A stretch of DNA of 64,000 bases from Arsenophonus sp. aPb. GTDB lineage: Bacteria; Pseudomonadota; Gammaproteobacteria; Enterobacterales; Enterobacteriaceae. Positions 53,320 through 61,332 of the stretch are shown here, in pieces (the stretch's first letter is position 1; every line of letters begins with the position of its first letter). Below the pieces are notes generated by a model, which did no database searches, had not been told where the DNA came from, and saw only the letters and a list, made by a program, of their open reading frames with translations. The stretch is taken from contig NZ_CP123499.1 in NCBI RefSeq assembly GCF_029873475.1, positions 868,001 to 932,000 of the forward strand, read 5' to 3'. The translations under genes and the position numbers were made by a program.

Positions 53320-53342
53320 ATGCCACTACTTGATAGTTTTAT
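53320..53342 (+). pseudogene. luxS: 5' fragment of disrupted luxS
   Basis: ATG at 53320, nine bases after TTGGAGG, reads MPLLDSF, the exact start of LuxS, and then runs into a mobile element. Only the first seven codons and two bases remain. The other part is at 55090-55414. Comparison with E. coli LuxS (from memory) shows that codons 8-64 are missing, including the zinc-binding His-x-x-x-His (HTLEH). AI-2 synthase activity must be absent. Confidence 0.9.
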
Positions 53343-53358
53343 CTGATGCGCCGTAAAA

Positions 53359-53377
53359 CCCCGTCCTTAGGGCGGGG
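53359..53377. repeat. left-end subterminal hairpin of the IS element
   Basis: An 8-bp stem (CCCCGTCC/GGGCGGGG with one G-T pair) with a TTA loop. Such imperfect hairpins are recognised in single-stranded form by Y1 HUH transposases. It is among the most GC-rich sequence of the region. Confidence 0.8.
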
Positions 53378-53398
53378 ATATAAGGCGCGGTTTTCAAA

Positions 53399-53815
53399 CT
53401 AACCAGGTGTTTGCTGTTGCTCAATGTACTGTCGGATAATAGATATCGGTGCGCCGCCACAACTCCCTGCAAAATAACTTGGTGCCCATAGAACTCCTTT
53501 GTAGTAATAACGTTGTGCTATATCAGAGCGATCCCGTCGAAGTAATCGACTCGACACCCCTTTGAGACTGTTAACCAGATTAGATATCGCCAATTTTGGG
53601 GGGTAATTAATCAGTAAGTGAACGTGATCATTCTCGCCATCCATCTCAACCAGTTCAACATCAAAATCGACGCATACACTGGCGAAATATCCTCTCAGTT
53701 TTTCTATAGCATCCTGATCAAATATTTTTCGCCTGTATTTTGTGACAAAGACCAAATGGACGTGCATCAGGAATACACAATGTCTGCCACGGCGAATATC
53801 GGTTTCTTTTTTCAT
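53399..53815 (-). CDS. tnpA: IS200/IS605 family transposase TnpA (Y1 HUH)
   Basis: The 138-residue product is the small Y1 transposase that moves the element as single-stranded DNA. The HUH motif is NDHVHLLINYPPK (His-Val-His near residue 66) and the catalytic tyrosine is in SIIRQYIEQQ near residue 131. RRGRHCVFLMHVHLVFVTKYRR is the family N-terminus. No frameshift or internal stop is present, so the enzyme should be functional. It is divergent from tnpB, with the starts 22 bases apart. Confidence 0.93.
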   Translation of the reverse strand: MKKETDIRRGRHCVFLMHVHLVFVTKYRRKIFDQDAIEKLRGYFASVCVDFDVELVEMDGENDHVHLLINYPPKLAISNLVNSLKGVSSRLLRRDRSDIAQRYYYKGVLWAPSYFAGSCGGAPISIIRQYIEQQQTPG

Positions 53816-53837
53816 AGACCAAAGTATAATAGATAAA

Positions 53838-55046
53838 ATGAAACGCCTACAAGCCTTTAAATTCCAGTTAAGACCAAATGGTCAGCAGGAGCGTGAGATG
53901 AGACGCTTCGCTGGGGCTTATCGTTTTGTTTTCAATCGGGCGTTAAAGCTTCAAAACGAGAATCACGAAGCAGGAAACAAATACATTCCTTACACAAAGA
54001 TGGCTTCCTGGCTCATTGAGTGGAAATCTGACATAGAGACACAATGGCTGAAAGAAGCGCCATCACAGCCGTTACAACAATCACTTAAAGATTTGGAACG
54101 GGCTTACAAGAATTTCTTCCAGAAGCGAGCCGCTTTTCCCCGTTTCAAAAAACGCGGTCAAAATGACGCTTTTCGCTACCCGCAGGGTGTGAAGCTCGAA
54201 CAGAAGAACAGCCGTGTTTTTCTCCCTAAACTCGGTTGGATATGCTATCGCCATAGTCGTGAGGTTGTAGGAACGGTGAAGAATGTCACTATCAGCCAGT
54301 CATGTGGTAAATGGTACGCCAGTATCCAGACGGAATACGAAGTGGCTGCTCCTGTTCACAATGCAGAGTCGATGGTAGGACTGGATGCCGGAGTAACGAA
54401 ACTCGCCACACTTTCAGATGGCACGGTATATCAGCCCGTCAATAGTTTTAAAGCAAGCCAGCGCAAGCTAGCAATGCTCCAACGACAATTAAGCCGCAAA
54501 GAAAAGTTCAGTGCAAACTGGCAGAAACAGAAACGAAAAATCCAGCGTCTTCACTCGCACATTGCTAATATCCGGCGCGATTACCTTCACAAAGTCACCA
54601 GTGAAATCAGCAAAAACCACGCGATGATCGTCATTGAGGAATTGAAGGTCTGTAATATGTCAAAATCGGCAAAAGGTACCGCAGAGCAGCAAGGGCGAAA
54701 CGTCAAAGCTAAATCTGGCTTGAACCGTTCGATACTGGATCAGGGCTGGTACGAAATGCGCCGTCAGCTTGAATACAAGCAGCTTTGGCGCGGCGGTCAG
54801 GTGCTGGCAATACCGCCTACCTATACCAGTCAGCGGTGTGCGTGCTGTGGTCATACAGCAAAAGAAAATCGCCAGTCACAAAGTAAATTTGAATGCCTCG
54901 AATGCGGATATACCGAAAACGCGGATATCAATGGGGCGCGTAACATTTTAGCGGCAGGACATGCCGTGCTTGCCTGTGGAGGGAGGGTGCAGTCAAACCG
55001 CCCGTTGAAGCAGGAACCCACCGAGGCGAATCAGACTTCACTCTGA
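53838..55046 (+). CDS. tnpB: RNA-guided endonuclease TnpB
   Basis: TnpB is an RNA-guided DNA nuclease ancestral to Cas12 that helps retain the element. I start at 53838 (MKRLQAFKFQLRPNGQQ), giving 402 residues; an upstream in-frame ATG overlaps tnpA. The RuvC triad appears complete: VGLDAGVTKLA (Asp near 190), MIVIEELKV (Glu near 272) and ENADINGARNIL (Asp near 359). A zinc finger CACCGH...CLECGY lies between the last two. There is no frameshift. The guide RNA would come from the 3' end of the gene and the right end. Confidence 0.93.
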   Translation: MKRLQAFKFQLRPNGQQEREMRRFAGAYRFVFNRALKLQNENHEAGNKYIPYTKMASWLIEWKSDIETQWLKEAPSQPLQQSLKDLERAYKNFFQKRAAFPRFKKRGQNDAFRYPQGVKLEQKNSRVFLPKLGWICYRHSREVVGTVKNVTISQSCGKWYASIQTEYEVAAPVHNAESMVGLDAGVTKLATLSDGTVYQPVNSFKASQRKLAMLQRQLSRKEKFSANWQKQKRKIQRLHSHIANIRRDYLHKVTSEISKNHAMIVIEELKVCNMSKSAKGTAEQQGRNVKAKSGLNRSILDQGWYEMRRQLEYKQLWRGGQVLAIPPTYTSQRCACCGHTAKENRQSQSKFECLECGYTENADINGARNILAAGHAVLACGGRVQSNRPLKQEPTEANQTSL

Positions 55047-55105
55047 ACGCGGGAGGAATCCACGTCCTTTAGGGGGTGGAGGATGTCAAGCGTGATCACC
55101 TTAAT
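54945..55105 (+). ncRNA. predicted TnpB guide RNA (omegaRNA) with luxS-derived guide
   Basis: For characterised IS605 elements the guide RNA overlaps the tnpB 3' end, runs through the right-end hairpin and finishes with about 16 bases of flanking DNA as guide. Here that places the scaffold up to 55089, including the hairpin at 55060-55079, and the guide at 55090-55105 (GCGTGATCACCTTAAT), which is luxS sequence. The 5' end is a guess. Confidence 0.45.
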
Positions 55106-55414
55106 AATAGCGATATAGAGATTATTGATATCTCACCGATGGGTTGTCGTACAGGATTTTATATGAGTTTAATCGGCCAGCCTAATGAGCAATGTGTTGC
55201 TGATGCTTGGAAAATGGCCATGCAAGATGTACTTAAGGTCGCGGCTCAAAATCAAATACCTGAGTTAAATAAATATCAGTGTGGTACTTATGAAATGCAC
55301 TCTTTAGTTGAAGCACAGCAAATTGCTCGCAATGTGATTCAAAGTGGCATTGTTGTTAATAAAAATAGCGAACTGATGTTATCGAAAGAAAAATTAACTC
55401 AGTTATCATCATAA
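55090..55414 (+). pseudogene. luxS: 3' fragment of disrupted luxS
   Basis: From 55091 the frame reads RDHLNNSDIEIIDISPMGCRTGFYMSLIG and continues to the normal LuxS C-terminus, 107 residues, corresponding to E. coli residues 65-171. The catalytic Cys (MGCRTGF) and the third zinc ligand (YQCGTYEMHS) are retained, but the first two zinc ligands are lost with codons 8-64. No ribosome binding site serves it except by chance within the element. The preserved frame indicates a recent event. Confidence 0.93.
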
Positions 55415-55446
55415 AATAGCCTAATAAAAAGTGGCTAAAGCGATAT

Positions 55447-56739
55447 CTAAGATGATTTTTGTCCTGTCGTAAAGGGTAAGTCAATCGGCATTGCTCTAAC
55501 TTGTTTGATCACGTTACCATTGATAGCTAATACTTCAAAACGGTACTTACCTATCAGGATTTCAGTATTTAGCATGGGAGTGTCACCCAGCTCTTCTAAT
55601 AACAAACCATTGATAGTCCTAGCGCCGTCAACAGGTAAGTGCCAATTAAAAGCTTTATTGATTTCTCGTATATTAGCAGTACCATCAATTAATACAGACC
55701 CATCGGTTTGTGGTAAAACTTCCTCGGCTAAACTGGGCGACATTGAGGTAGTAAAATCACCAACTATCTCTTCAAGAATATCTTCTACCGTTACCAGTCC
55801 TTGAATATCGCCATATTCATCAACAATAATCCCTACTTTTTCATTATTACGTTGAAATTTTATTAGTTGTATATTTAATGGGGTACTCTCTGGAATAAAA
55901 TAAATTTTATCAGCCGCTCTGATTAAGTTTTGCTTGTTAAATTCTTTCTTTTCGACCATCAGCCGATAAGCTTCACGCACTCGCAACATACCGATAATAT
56001 CATCAAGGGTATCTCGGTAAAGGACAATTCGACCGTGTGGCGAGTGCGTTAATTGGCGGATAATCGATTTCCATTCGGTATTAACGTCAATCCCAACGAT
56101 TTCATTGCGAGGAACCATAATGTCGCCTACGGTAACTTTTTCTAAATCTAAAATTGAGATCAACATATCCTGATTACGGCGAGAAAGTTTACTTTTGGAT
56201 TCATTAACAATCGTACGCAATTCATCTTTGCTAATCGCATCGCTACTGATAATGGGTGATTTAATACCAAAGAAATGCATGAACATTAGGGTGATAGTGT
56301 TAAATAACCAAACTACGGGTAACATTAATTTCTGTAGCGGTTTAAGTAGAATACTACTAGGAAAAGCCACTTTTTCTGGATAGAGTGCCGCCATGGTTTT
56401 GGGTAACACTTCAGCAAAAACCAGGATCACAAAAGTTAAGATACCAGTAGCAATAGCAACCCCAACATCGCCGTAAAGTCTCATTCCAACGATGGTTGCT
56501 AGCGACGAGGCTAAAATATTAATCAGATTATTACCAATCAAAATAAGACTGATTAGGCGATCTGGCTGTTTTAATAATGATTCAACGCGACGAGCAGCTT
56601 GATGGCCATGTTTGGCTAAATGACGTAATCGATATCGATTAAGGGTCATCATTCCTGTTTCAGAGGCAGAAAAATAGGCTGATAAAATAATCATGACAAT
56701 AAGTATGATGATTAAAGTACTGGTTGAGACTTGCTCCAA
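55447..56739 (-). CDS. corB: CNNM/CorC-type transporter-associated protein CorB (YfjD)
   Basis: A 430-residue HlyC/CorC family membrane protein. Residues 1-150 form the DUF21/CNNM membrane domain (AYFSASETGMMTLNRYRLRHLAKHG, NNLINILASSLATIVG), followed by a pair of CBS domains (VTVGDIMVPRNEIVGID, VGIIVDEYGDIQGLVTVEDILEEIVGD) and a CorC_HlyC domain. Family members are linked to magnesium and cobalt efflux or resistance. It faces the luxS fragment and lies 49 bases downstream of ypjD on the same strand. Confidence 0.92.
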   Translation of the reverse strand: MEQVSTSTLIIILIVMIILSAYFSASETGMMTLNRYRLRHLAKHGHQAARRVESLLKQPDRLISLILIGNNLINILASSLATIVGMRLYGDVGVAIATGILTFVILVFAEVLPKTMAALYPEKVAFPSSILLKPLQKLMLPVVWLFNTITLMFMHFFGIKSPIISSDAISKDELRTIVNESKSKLSRRNQDMLISILDLEKVTVGDIMVPRNEIVGIDVNTEWKSIIRQLTHSPHGRIVLYRDTLDDIIGMLRVREAYRLMVEKKEFNKQNLIRAADKIYFIPESTPLNIQLIKFQRNNEKVGIIVDEYGDIQGLVTVEDILEEIVGDFTTSMSPSLAEEVLPQTDGSVLIDGTANIREINKAFNWHLPVDGARTINGLLLEELGDTPMLNTEILIGKYRFEVLAINGNVIKQVRAMPIDLPFTTGQKSS

Positions 56740-56788
56740 GGTAAAATTCCTATGTTGTTCATCAGTTAATTGTAAAATAATCTAAAAA

Positions 56789-57577
56789 TTAAATGGTTAC
56801 TATATGTAGTAGCAATCGATTACCAAAAAAAGCCAATGTTAAAATGAATGCGCCAATCAGATTAAAAACGATCACCCTTCTACCACGCCATCCGTGATGA
56901 AAGTGACCCCATAACAAAATAAGGTAAATTACCCAAGCACAAATGGATAAAATAGCTTTATGGATGTTTTCTTTATTAAAAACATTATCCATAAAAATCA
57001 TTCCTGTCCCGAGGGTGAGGGTTAGTAAAATGACCCCAACTTGGATAATGTGAAACATTTTACGCTCAATAACCATTAATGGTGGTATATCCGGTGTAAA
57101 TATTAATTTTTTATTTTTTAATTGATAATCTAATAAAGCTAATTGTAGTGCATATAACGCGGCAATAATCAGGGTTGCATAGCCTAATAATGCTAGCCCG
57201 ATATGAATAAAAGTTGTCACACTTGCTTCTAGGTGGGTGATAAACTCACCAGGCATAATGGTTGCTAATAGTAAGTTGATAATAGACAAACTATAAACGA
57301 TCGGTAATAGGAACCAGGCGCGGCCATTAAAGGCAACAATGGTCATAATAATACTGATTAACAAACTGACGGTAGAGCCTAAATTTAACAAGGTTAAGTT
57401 CTGACCTTCGCTAACAAAGATCAATGTTTTTAATGCGATACCATGACTTACCAGAGCAATAACCGCTAATACGAGTGTAAGCCTGGCGTAAATTTTTTGT
57501 TTACCAGCTAAACCTGGCATAATGAGTAGCACACTCAAAAAATAGGTACTAATGGCTATAATAGCGAATACTGACAT
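56789..57577 (-). CDS. ypjD: cytochrome c assembly-like membrane protein YpjD (CorE)
   Basis: A 262-residue protein with about eight membrane helices and the CcsA/CcmC-like segment THLEASVTTFIHIGLALLGYA, plus the late IHKAILSICAWVIYLILLWGHFHHGWRGRR block with conserved histidines. E. coli YpjD has the same length and sits next to ffh; genetic links to CorC-type metal efflux led to the name CorE. It is divergent from ffh across 180 bases and precedes corB in the leftward unit. Confidence 0.92.
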   Translation of the reverse strand: MSVFAIIAISTYFLSVLLIMPGLAGKQKIYARLTLVLAVIALVSHGIALKTLIFVSEGQNLTLLNLGSTVSLLISIIMTIVAFNGRAWFLLPIVYSLSIINLLLATIMPGEFITHLEASVTTFIHIGLALLGYATLIIAALYALQLALLDYQLKNKKLIFTPDIPPLMVIERKMFHIIQVGVILLTLTLGTGMIFMDNVFNKENIHKAILSICAWVIYLILLWGHFHHGWRGRRVIVFNLIGAFILTLAFFGNRLLLHIVTI

Positions 57578-57757
57578 AATGTTTTTATTTGTTAGCTAAT
57601 TTATTAAATGTAAGTAAGTTAGTATAGCGTTTGCCAGCATTGCCTCCAACTGTTGATCACTATTCTTATGAAACTCGATGCAGAGATTGAATTATCATCG
57701 TGTTATAATAAAAAATTAACTGACAGCAGATCCCTTTAACAGAATTGAGTTAAGCAC

Positions 57758-59119
57758 ATGTTTGATAATTTAACTGACAGACTTTCGCGTACATTGCGCA
57801 ATATTAGTGGCCGTGGAAGATTGACTGAAGACAATATTAAAGAAACATTACGTGAAGTTCGCATGGCTCTATTAGAAGCTGATGTTGCTTTGCCAGTTGT
57901 ACGCGAATTCATTCAATCGGTAAAAGAAAGTGCAGTAGGTCAAGATGTCAATAAAAGTCTAACACCAGGCCAAGAATTCGTTAAAATTGTGCAAAATGAG
58001 CTCACTAAAGCGATGGGTGAGGAGAACAGCGCTTTAAATTTAGCCATACAACCGCCGGCCGTTATTCTTATGGCGGGCTTGCAAGGTGCGGGTAAAACCA
58101 CCACTGTGGCTAAATTAGGAAAATTATTAAAAGAAAAACAGAAGAAAAAAGTTTTAGTCGTTTCTGCTGATATTTATCGTCCTGCTGCCATTAAGCAGTT
58201 AGAAACACTCACTCAAACGGTCGGAATTGATTTTTTTCCATCCACCTCAAGTGAGAAACCTGTTGAGATTGCGACTAATGCGCTACAACATGCAAAATTA
58301 AAATTTTATGATGTGCTAATCATCGATACTGCTGGGCGTCTACATGTTGATGAAGCCATGATGGAAGAAATTCAGGCGATCCATCGCGCCATTAATCCAA
58401 TTGAAACCCTATTTATTGTTGATGCAATGACCGGGCAAGATGCGGCTAATACCGCTAAGTCTTTTAATGAAAGTTTGCCATTAACCGGTATCATATTAAC
58501 GAAAATTGATGGTGATGCTCGTGGTGGTGCCGCATTATCAATCCGTCATATTACCGGTAAACCCATTAAATTTTTGGGAATAGGGGAGAAAATTGATGGC
58601 TTAGAACCTTTTTATCCTGACAGGATTGCCTCTCGTATCCTGGGTATGGGAGATGTTTTATCGCTGATTGAAGAGATAGAAAGTAAAGTTGACCGTGAAA
58701 AGGCGGAGAAGCTTGCTAATAAACTTAAAAAAGGGAATAGTTTTGATCTAAATGATTTTCTTGAGCAGCTTAAACAGATGCGCAATATGGGCGGTATGGC
58801 GAGTATGCTAAGTAAAATGCCAGGTATATCCCAAGTTCCTGATGCGGTTAAGTCACAAATGGATGATAATGTGTTGGTCAGAATGGAAGCGATTATTAGT
58901 TCGATGACCATTAAAGAACGACAAAAACCAGAAATTATTAAAGGATCACGCAAGAGACGCATTGCAGCCGGTTCTGGCACACAGGTACAGGATATTAACC
59001 GGCTACTGAAGCAGTTTGATGATATGCAACGCATGATGAAGAAAATGAAAAAAGGCGGATTAGCTAAGATGATGCGCGGGATGAAAGGTATGATGCCACC
59101 GGGTTTCCCTGGCGGTTAA
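57758..59119 (+). CDS. ffh: signal recognition particle protein Ffh
   Basis: Ffh is the SRP54 GTPase that, with 4.5S RNA, directs inner-membrane proteins to FtsY and the translocon. The 453-residue product has the N domain (1-85), the G domain with GLQGAGKTTTVAKLGK, DTAGRL and TKIDGDARGG, and the methionine-rich M domain from about 300 (QMRNMGGMASMLSKMPG, the RNA-binding SGSRKRR-like loop, KKMKKGGLAKMMRGMKGMMPPGFPGG). All are standard. Confidence 0.98.
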   Translation: MFDNLTDRLSRTLRNISGRGRLTEDNIKETLREVRMALLEADVALPVVREFIQSVKESAVGQDVNKSLTPGQEFVKIVQNELTKAMGEENSALNLAIQPPAVILMAGLQGAGKTTTVAKLGKLLKEKQKKKVLVVSADIYRPAAIKQLETLTQTVGIDFFPSTSSEKPVEIATNALQHAKLKFYDVLIIDTAGRLHVDEAMMEEIQAIHRAINPIETLFIVDAMTGQDAANTAKSFNESLPLTGIILTKIDGDARGGAALSIRHITGKPIKFLGIGEKIDGLEPFYPDRIASRILGMGDVLSLIEEIESKVDREKAEKLANKLKKGNSFDLNDFLEQLKQMRNMGGMASMLSKMPGISQVPDAVKSQMDDNVLVRMEAIISSMTIKERQKPEIIKGSRKRRIAAGSGTQVQDINRLLKQFDDMQRMMKKMKKGGLAKMMRGMKGMMPPGFPGG

Positions 59120-59154
59120 CAACTGAGCATTAAATAAACAATTCGTACTTTTGA

Positions 59155-59182
59155 TTGCTTTTTATCTTAAAAAGAGTAGAAT
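59155..59182 (+). promoter_or_regulatory. predicted promoter of the rpsP operon
   Basis: TTGCTT (59155-59160) and TAGAAT (59177-59182) are separated by 16 bases. Transcription would begin near 59190 and give a leader of about 70 nt that contains the hairpin at 59202-59235. Confidence 0.6.
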
Positions 59183-59201
59183 CTTGGGGCTTTTTATATG
59201 A

Positions 59202-59239
59202 CAACCAGACTCTATTCCTCGATAGAGTCTGGTTGTTTT
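59202..59239 (+). terminator. strong hairpin in the rpsP leader: ffh terminator or attenuator
   Basis: CAACCAGACTCTAT (59202-59215) and ATAGAGTCTGGTTG (59222-59235) form a 14-bp perfect stem with a six-base loop, followed by TTTTGTT. It ends only 24 bases before the rpsP ATG, downstream of the predicted promoter, so transcripts of the operon must pass through it. Confidence 0.85.
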
Positions 59240-59258
59240 GTTAACTAATGAGGATGTT

Positions 59259-59507
59259 ATGGTAACAATTCGTTTAGCTCGTGGTGGCGCAAAGAAGCGT
59301 CCATTTTATCAAATAGTTGTCACAGATAGCCGTAATGCACGTGATGGTCGCTTTATTGAGCGTATCGGTTTTTTTAACCCTATCGCATCAGGTAATGCGG
59401 AAGAATTGCGTTTAGATTTAGATCGTGTAGAGCATTGGGTTGGTTTAGGTGCAGCAGTTTCTGATCGTGTTTCGACACTGATCAAACAAGCAAAAAAAGC
59501 AGCTTAA
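59259..59507 (+). CDS. rpsP: 30S ribosomal protein S16
   Basis: I start at 59259 (MVTIRLARGGAKKRPFYQIVVTD), five bases after GAGGA, giving 82 residues as in E. coli; an upstream in-frame codon is rejected. S16 is an assembly protein that binds the 5' domain of 16S rRNA. It leads the operon rpsP-rimM-trmD-rplS, combining two ribosomal proteins with a maturation factor and a tRNA methyltransferase. A terminator-like hairpin in the leader suggests attenuation. Confidence 0.98.
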   Translation: MVTIRLARGGAKKRPFYQIVVTDSRNARDGRFIERIGFFNPIASGNAEELRLDLDRVEHWVGLGAAVSDRVSTLIKQAKKAA

Positions 59508-59525
59508 TTTACTACGGTGGTGGTG

Positions 59526-60074
59526 ATGAGCAAAGAGGTTTGCCTTAAGATCCCTGTTAATCCTATTGTATTAGGAAAATTAGGCTCTGCCCATGGCATT
59601 CGTGGTTGGCTCAGAGTTTTTTCATCCACCGAATATACCGAAGATATTTTTGAGTATCAGCCTTGGTTTATTCAACGTTCTGGTCAGTGGCAACAACTGG
59701 AATTAGAAGGTTGGAAGCATCATAACCAAGATATTATCATCAAAATAAAGCATATTGATGATAGAAATGCTGCTAACTCAATGACTAATTGCGAAATTAT
59801 CGTTGATTCAGCACAACTACCTGTACTTGAAGGTAATGAGTATTATTGGAAAGATCTGATTGGTTGCCAAGTCATAACTACTAAAGGTTATAGTTTGGGT
59901 TATGTTCAGGATTTAATGGAAACAGGCTCAAATGATGTGCTGGTAATTAAAGCAAATCTGAAAGATGCATTCGGTATTAAAGAACGGTTGATACCGTTTC
60001 TTGATGAGCAGGTGATCAAAAACGTTGATCTTACTACTAAGACAATTGAAGTAGATTGGGATCCTGGTTTTTAA
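59526..60074 (+). CDS. rimM: 16S rRNA processing protein RimM
   Basis: RimM assists assembly of the 30S head. The ATG at 59526 (MSKEVCLKIPVNPIVLGKLGSAHG) gives 182 residues, the E. coli length. The N-terminal RimM domain contains SAHGIRGWLRVFSSTE and the C-terminal PRC-barrel YYWKDLIGCQVIT followed by GSNDVLVIKANLKDAFGIKERLIPFL. It lies 18 bases after rpsP and 34 before trmD. Confidence 0.97.
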   Translation: MSKEVCLKIPVNPIVLGKLGSAHGIRGWLRVFSSTEYTEDIFEYQPWFIQRSGQWQQLELEGWKHHNQDIIIKIKHIDDRNAANSMTNCEIIVDSAQLPVLEGNEYYWKDLIGCQVITTKGYSLGYVQDLMETGSNDVLVIKANLKDAFGIKERLIPFLDEQVIKNVDLTTKTIEVDWDPGF

Positions 60075-60108
60075 ACGCCAGTTGTAGGTTGAATGAGTGG
60101 AACGCAAG

Positions 60109-60864
60109 ATGTGGATTGGGATTATTAGCCTGTTTCCAGAAATGTTTCGCGCAATAACCGAGTATGGGGTGATAGGTCGCGCAGTTAAAAATGGCCTATT
60201 GAATATACAGTGTTGGGATCCGCGAGATTATACTCACGACAGGCACCGCACTGTAGATGATCGCCCTTATGGCGGCGGTCCAGGTATGTTGATGATGGTG
60301 CAGCCTCTTAGAGATGCCATCCATGCAGCAAAATCTGAGATCGGTGAAGATGTTAAAGTAATTTATCTTTCACCACAGGGGCGCAAACTTAATCAGCAAG
60401 GTGTTTGCCAATTGACGGCAAATAAAAAGCTTATTTTAGTTTGTGGTCGATATGAAGGTATTGATGAACGGATCATTGAAACCGAAATTGATGAAGAATG
60501 GTCAATTGGTGATTATGTTCTTAGTGGAGGAGAATTACCAGCAATGGTAATGATCGATTCAATTTCCCGGTTTATTCCTGGTGTATTAGGTCATCATGCA
60601 TCAGCGGAAGAGGACTCTTTCATGACTGGGTTACTTGATTGTCCTCACTATACCCGTCCTGAGGTGTTAGAAGGTATGGAAGTTCCGAGTGTCTTATTGT
60701 CGGGCAACCATGCTGAAATAGAGCGTTGGAGAAGAAAACAGTCACTAGGCCGAACTTGGCTTAGAAGACCTGAACTTCTAACAAGCCTAGCTCTGACTGA
60801 CGAGCAGAGAATGTTGTTGGCAGAATTTCAACAGGAATATGAAGAACAGCAACGTATTAATTGA
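60109..60864 (+). CDS. trmD: tRNA (guanine37-N1)-methyltransferase
   Basis: TrmD makes m1G37 next to the anticodon and prevents frameshifting. I use the ATG at 60109 (MWIGIISLFPEMFRAITEYG), giving 251 residues; the E. coli enzyme starts identically. The SPOUT trefoil knot motifs LVCGRYEGIDERIIE and SIGDYVLSGGELPAMVMID and the HDRHRTVDDRPYGGGPGM loop are intact. A flexible C-terminal domain follows. Confidence 0.98.
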   Translation: MWIGIISLFPEMFRAITEYGVIGRAVKNGLLNIQCWDPRDYTHDRHRTVDDRPYGGGPGMLMMVQPLRDAIHAAKSEIGEDVKVIYLSPQGRKLNQQGVCQLTANKKLILVCGRYEGIDERIIETEIDEEWSIGDYVLSGGELPAMVMIDSISRFIPGVLGHHASAEEDSFMTGLLDCPHYTRPEVLEGMEVPSVLLSGNHAEIERWRRKQSLGRTWLRRPELLTSLALTDEQRMLLAEFQQEYEEQQRIN

Positions 60865-60920
60865 GACATTGTATCACACTGTCTTGTACATATCAGTTTA
60901 CCTAGGGTAAGAGAGTAATT

Positions 60921-61274
60921 ATGAGCAACATTATTAAACAGCTTGAACAAGAGCAAATGAAGCAAAATATTCCTTCATTTCGTCCAGGAGATACCGTAGA
61001 AGTTAAGGTATGGGTGGTTGAAGGTTCTAAAAGACGTTTGCAGGCATTCGAGGGCGTGGTTATCGCGATTCGTAACCGCGGTTTGCATTCAGCATTTACT
61101 GTTCGTAAAATTTCTAATGGTGAAGGTGTTGAGCGGGTATTCCAGACACATTCACCAGTTATAGATAGTATCACAGTTAAACGTTGTGGTGCTGTTCGCA
61201 GAGCTAAATTGTATTACCTGCGAGAGCGTTCTGGTAAAGCCGCTCGTATTAAAGAGCGCTTGAATACTAAATAA
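60921..61274 (+). CDS. rplS: 50S ribosomal protein L19
   Basis: L19 sits at the 30S-50S interface. The 117-residue product (MSNIIKQLEQEQMKQNIPSFRPGDTVEVKVWV) aligns end to end with E. coli L19, which has 115 residues. The RPGDTV and SFTVRKIS-like segments (SAFTVRKISNGEGVERVFQTHSP) are conserved. It closes the operon and is followed by an intrinsic terminator. An overlapping antisense open frame is a shadow. Confidence 0.98.
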   Translation: MSNIIKQLEQEQMKQNIPSFRPGDTVEVKVWVVEGSKRRLQAFEGVVIAIRNRGLHSAFTVRKISNGEGVERVFQTHSPVIDSITVKRCGAVRRAKLYYLRERSGKAARIKERLNTK

Positions 61275-61304
61275 TTCGCTTTTCGCTACATCCTAACAAT
61301 CTTT

Positions 61305-61332
61305 AAAGCTCGCAAAACTGCGAGCTTTTTTT
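61305..61332 (+). terminator. intrinsic terminator of the rpsP operon
   Basis: AAAGCTCGCA (61305-61314) pairs with TGCGAGCTTT (61319-61328) around an AAAC loop, followed by a T-run. Confidence 0.93.

Larger units (their letters stand above)
53343..55089. mobile_element. IS200/IS605-family element with tnpA and tnpB, inserted in luxS
   Basis: About 1.75 kb with divergent tnpA (left) and tnpB (right). It has no terminal inverted repeats, as expected for this family; instead a subterminal hairpin lies near each end: 53359-53377 (CCCCGTCC-TTA-GGGCGGGG) and 55060-55079 (CCACGTCC-TTTA-GGGGGTGG). The right end is taken at GGATGTCAA (55089), after which luxS resumes. The left flank ends in TTTTAT, a plausible insertion target. 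Its GC content and codon usage are visibly higher than those of the surrounding genes, indicating recent arrival. Exact left boundary is uncertain by one or two bases. Confidence 0.88.
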
